From SHZL01 sp035292625 (GTDB taxonomy: Bacteria; Pseudomonadota; Gammaproteobacteria; Xanthomonadales; SZUA-36), in contig DATDPS010000253.1 of NCBI GenBank assembly GCA_035292625.1, positions 1 through 62,339 of the forward strand: a DNA stretch of 62,339 nucleotides, given 5' to 3'. Positions 61,334-62,339 of the stretch are shown here, piece after piece. How positions within the stretch are numbered: the first letter of the stretch is position 1; each line of letters starts with the position of its first letter. The notes below the pieces were generated by a model, which saw only the letters and a list, made by a program, of their open reading frames with translations, was not told the origin of the DNA and ran no database searches. The position numbers were made by a program, and so were the translations under genes.

Positions 61334-61519
61334 TCGAAAAACCGCGGCAGCGTTGGCGACGCGGAGGATTACGTCAGCCGCCTCAATGCCGCGGGAGTCC
61401 AGTTCGAGCAGGTGCTCGAAGGCTTGCAACGCCGGCGGAATCTGAACATCCACCCGCCGCAGTACATCCACGATGTGGGCCTGGCTGAAGTCGCCCGCAT
61501 CCAGCCGGTCAGGGTTTGA
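61334..61519 (+). pseudogene. Remnant of a DUF885-like gene
   Basis: The plus strand here has no start codon of its own but reads, in one open frame, VGDAEDYVSRLNAAGVQFEQ followed by a Leu/Arg-rich helix, NIHPPQYIHDVGLAEV and a stop at 61517-61519. This resembles an internal part of DUF885 family proteins (Tyr-x-x-Arg-Leu and I-x-PP-x-x motifs). Both ends of such a ~550-600-aa gene are missing, so I read it as a deletion remnant. It follows the stop of the secreted protein in the same frame. Confidence 0.5.
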
Positions 61520-62339
61520 CCACCCCCAAGGTGGGCGTGGACGCGGGCACGGCTTCAGGGTTGAGGATCGATACCGTGGTTCCATCGATGAAGGCAGGGA
61601 GCAGCTCGATGATGTCCTGCCGCTGCACGGCGTTCAGCCTGTGTTGTAACTCCTCGTAGCTGAGCGCCTGGCCATACCACAACCAGTCACGCGCAAGGCG
61701 GCCCGCCAGTTCCGGGTTGCTCTGCACGGCGCTGACATGGCGGCCCAGCAAGTGATTGCGGGCTTCGTCCATTTCCTGCTGCGATGGCGGATTGGCCAGC
61801 AGCCCGGCCAGGGTCTCACGCAGCAGTTGCTTCATGGCCGGCAGTTTGTGGGGATCAACGCCGATACCGAGACTGATCCAGCCATTGCGGCCGTCGCTCT
61901 GGTAGCTGCTGTCGATGTAGTAGATCAGGCCCCTCTCGGCGATGGCTTTTTTGCCCAGGCGGCCCTCGTAGCCATGACTGAGTATGTACAGGGCCATTTG
62001 CCAGGCTGCCGCAGCGGGCTCGCCAGGTGCGGGTGCCCGCACCACGTAACCCAGTTGCTCCTGGGCCACGGCCACGGCAAGGGTGGATACGATGTCCATG
62101 GTTTGGCTGGCTCCCAAACCGGGTGGTGGAGTGAAGGCTGCCACGCCGAGGTCGCCCAAGCCGCGTTCAAGATCGCGCAGGGCCTGGTCCGAGTCGATGT
62201 CACCGCTGACGGTCAGCAGTAGGGGCGCCAGTGGCGTTTCGTGAGGCTCCGCTTTCAGGCTCAGGATATCGGTGAAATACTGTTCCATCACGGCGACCGG
62301 ATCCATGTCATCGAGTTGGTCTGAGCCGCTCCACGGCAT
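61509..62339 (-). CDS. M16 (insulinase-family) peptidase, C-terminal part
   Basis: 276 codons are visible, ending at 61509; the reading frame is open at the right edge. The second-half M16 domain signature is clear: HGYEGRLGKKAIAERGLIYYIDSSYQ, and EMDEARNHLLGRHVSAVQSNPELAGRLARDWLWYG. The catalytic HxxEH of the first half is not in the window. These periplasmic zinc peptidases often come as two halves or two adjacent genes. The final Met codon at the edge may be internal. Confidence 0.88.
   Translation of the reverse strand: MPWSGSDQLDDMDPVAVMEQYFTDILSLKAEPHETPLAPLLLTVSGDIDSDQALRDLERGLGDLGVAAFTPPPGLGASQTMDIVSTLAVAVAQEQLGYVVRAPAPGEPAAAAWQMALYILSHGYEGRLGKKAIAERGLIYYIDSSYQSDGRNGWISLGIGVDPHKLPAMKQLLRETLAGLLANPPSQQEMDEARNHLLGRHVSAVQSNPELAGRLARDWLWYGQALSYEELQHRLNAVQRQDIIELLPAFIDGTTVSILNPEAVPASTPTLGVVKP

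Noticed and set aside
1..62339. tRNA, rRNA or CRISPR loci
   Set aside because: I looked for clover-leaf TTCGA arms, rRNA segments and regular direct repeats and saw none, but a tRNAscan and CRISPR scan were not possible.

Overview
The window is 62 kb of a GC-rich bacterial chromosome that spans the replication origin. The gene set points to a gammaproteobacterium: rpmH-rnpA-yidC-mnmE next to dnaA-dnaN-recF-gyrB, glyQ-glyS, cmoA-cmoB, pcm-tolC-waaA, glnE, and DUF2333 and DUF3379 genes. The left third shows a chemolithotroph that can use hydrogen and reduced sulfur compounds. I cannot name the species from sequence alone.

Region 1 (1-10383) is a [NiFe]-hydrogenase locus. A leftward accessory operon hypC-hypA-hypB-hypD-hypF (hypF runs off the left edge) diverges from a rightward operon. 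The rightward operon holds a maturation protease, a HupH/HyaF-like protein, a Tat-exported small subunit, Isp1 (cytochrome b), the large subunit, a 74-aa His-rich membrane protein and Isp2 (HdrD-like Fe-S protein). Isp1 and Isp2 mark it as an Isp-type (group 1e-like) uptake hydrogenase, but the gene order differs from hynS-isp1-isp2-hynL. One FNR-type site lies between the two operons, with a plausible -10 box at the class II distance on each side.

Region 2 (10411-23501) is a sulfur island. A leftward set carries a FadL-type porin, a SorAB-like sulfite dehydrogenase, a YeiH-family exporter and an AhpD-like protein. A periplasmic rhodanese, an RND pump and its adaptor run rightward. A sulfide:quinone oxidoreductase and a Blh/persulfide-dioxygenase-like MBL protein run leftward. 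Two ArsR regulators, each with a cysteine pair 66 residues apart as in BigR/SqrR persulfide sensors, sit at the promoters. A 13-bp AT-rich motif is shared by the rhodanese and porin promoters.

Region 3 (23525-34128) is the origin region: mnmE, yidC, rnpA and rpmH leftward (yidD is missing), and dnaA, dnaN, recF and gyrB rightward. The dnaA-dnaN gap holds DnaA boxes, a DnaA-trio-like run and an AT-rich unwinding element.

Region 4 (34129-62339) is mostly housekeeping. It holds a degenerate GmhB-like HAD protein, glySQ, NfeD and SPFH proteins, cmoAB, an AmpD-like amidase, an ECF sigma/DUF3379 pair, thiC, pcm, tolC, lipid A/LPS genes (waaA, lpxL-like, O-antigen ligase, a glycosyltransferase), glnE, an M1 aminopeptidase lipoprotein, a lone sarcosine oxidase beta-like flavoprotein, a DUF885-like gene remnant and a partial M16 peptidase. 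Small palindromic repeats are scattered through the window. I saw no tRNA, rRNA, CRISPR array or complete insertion sequence.
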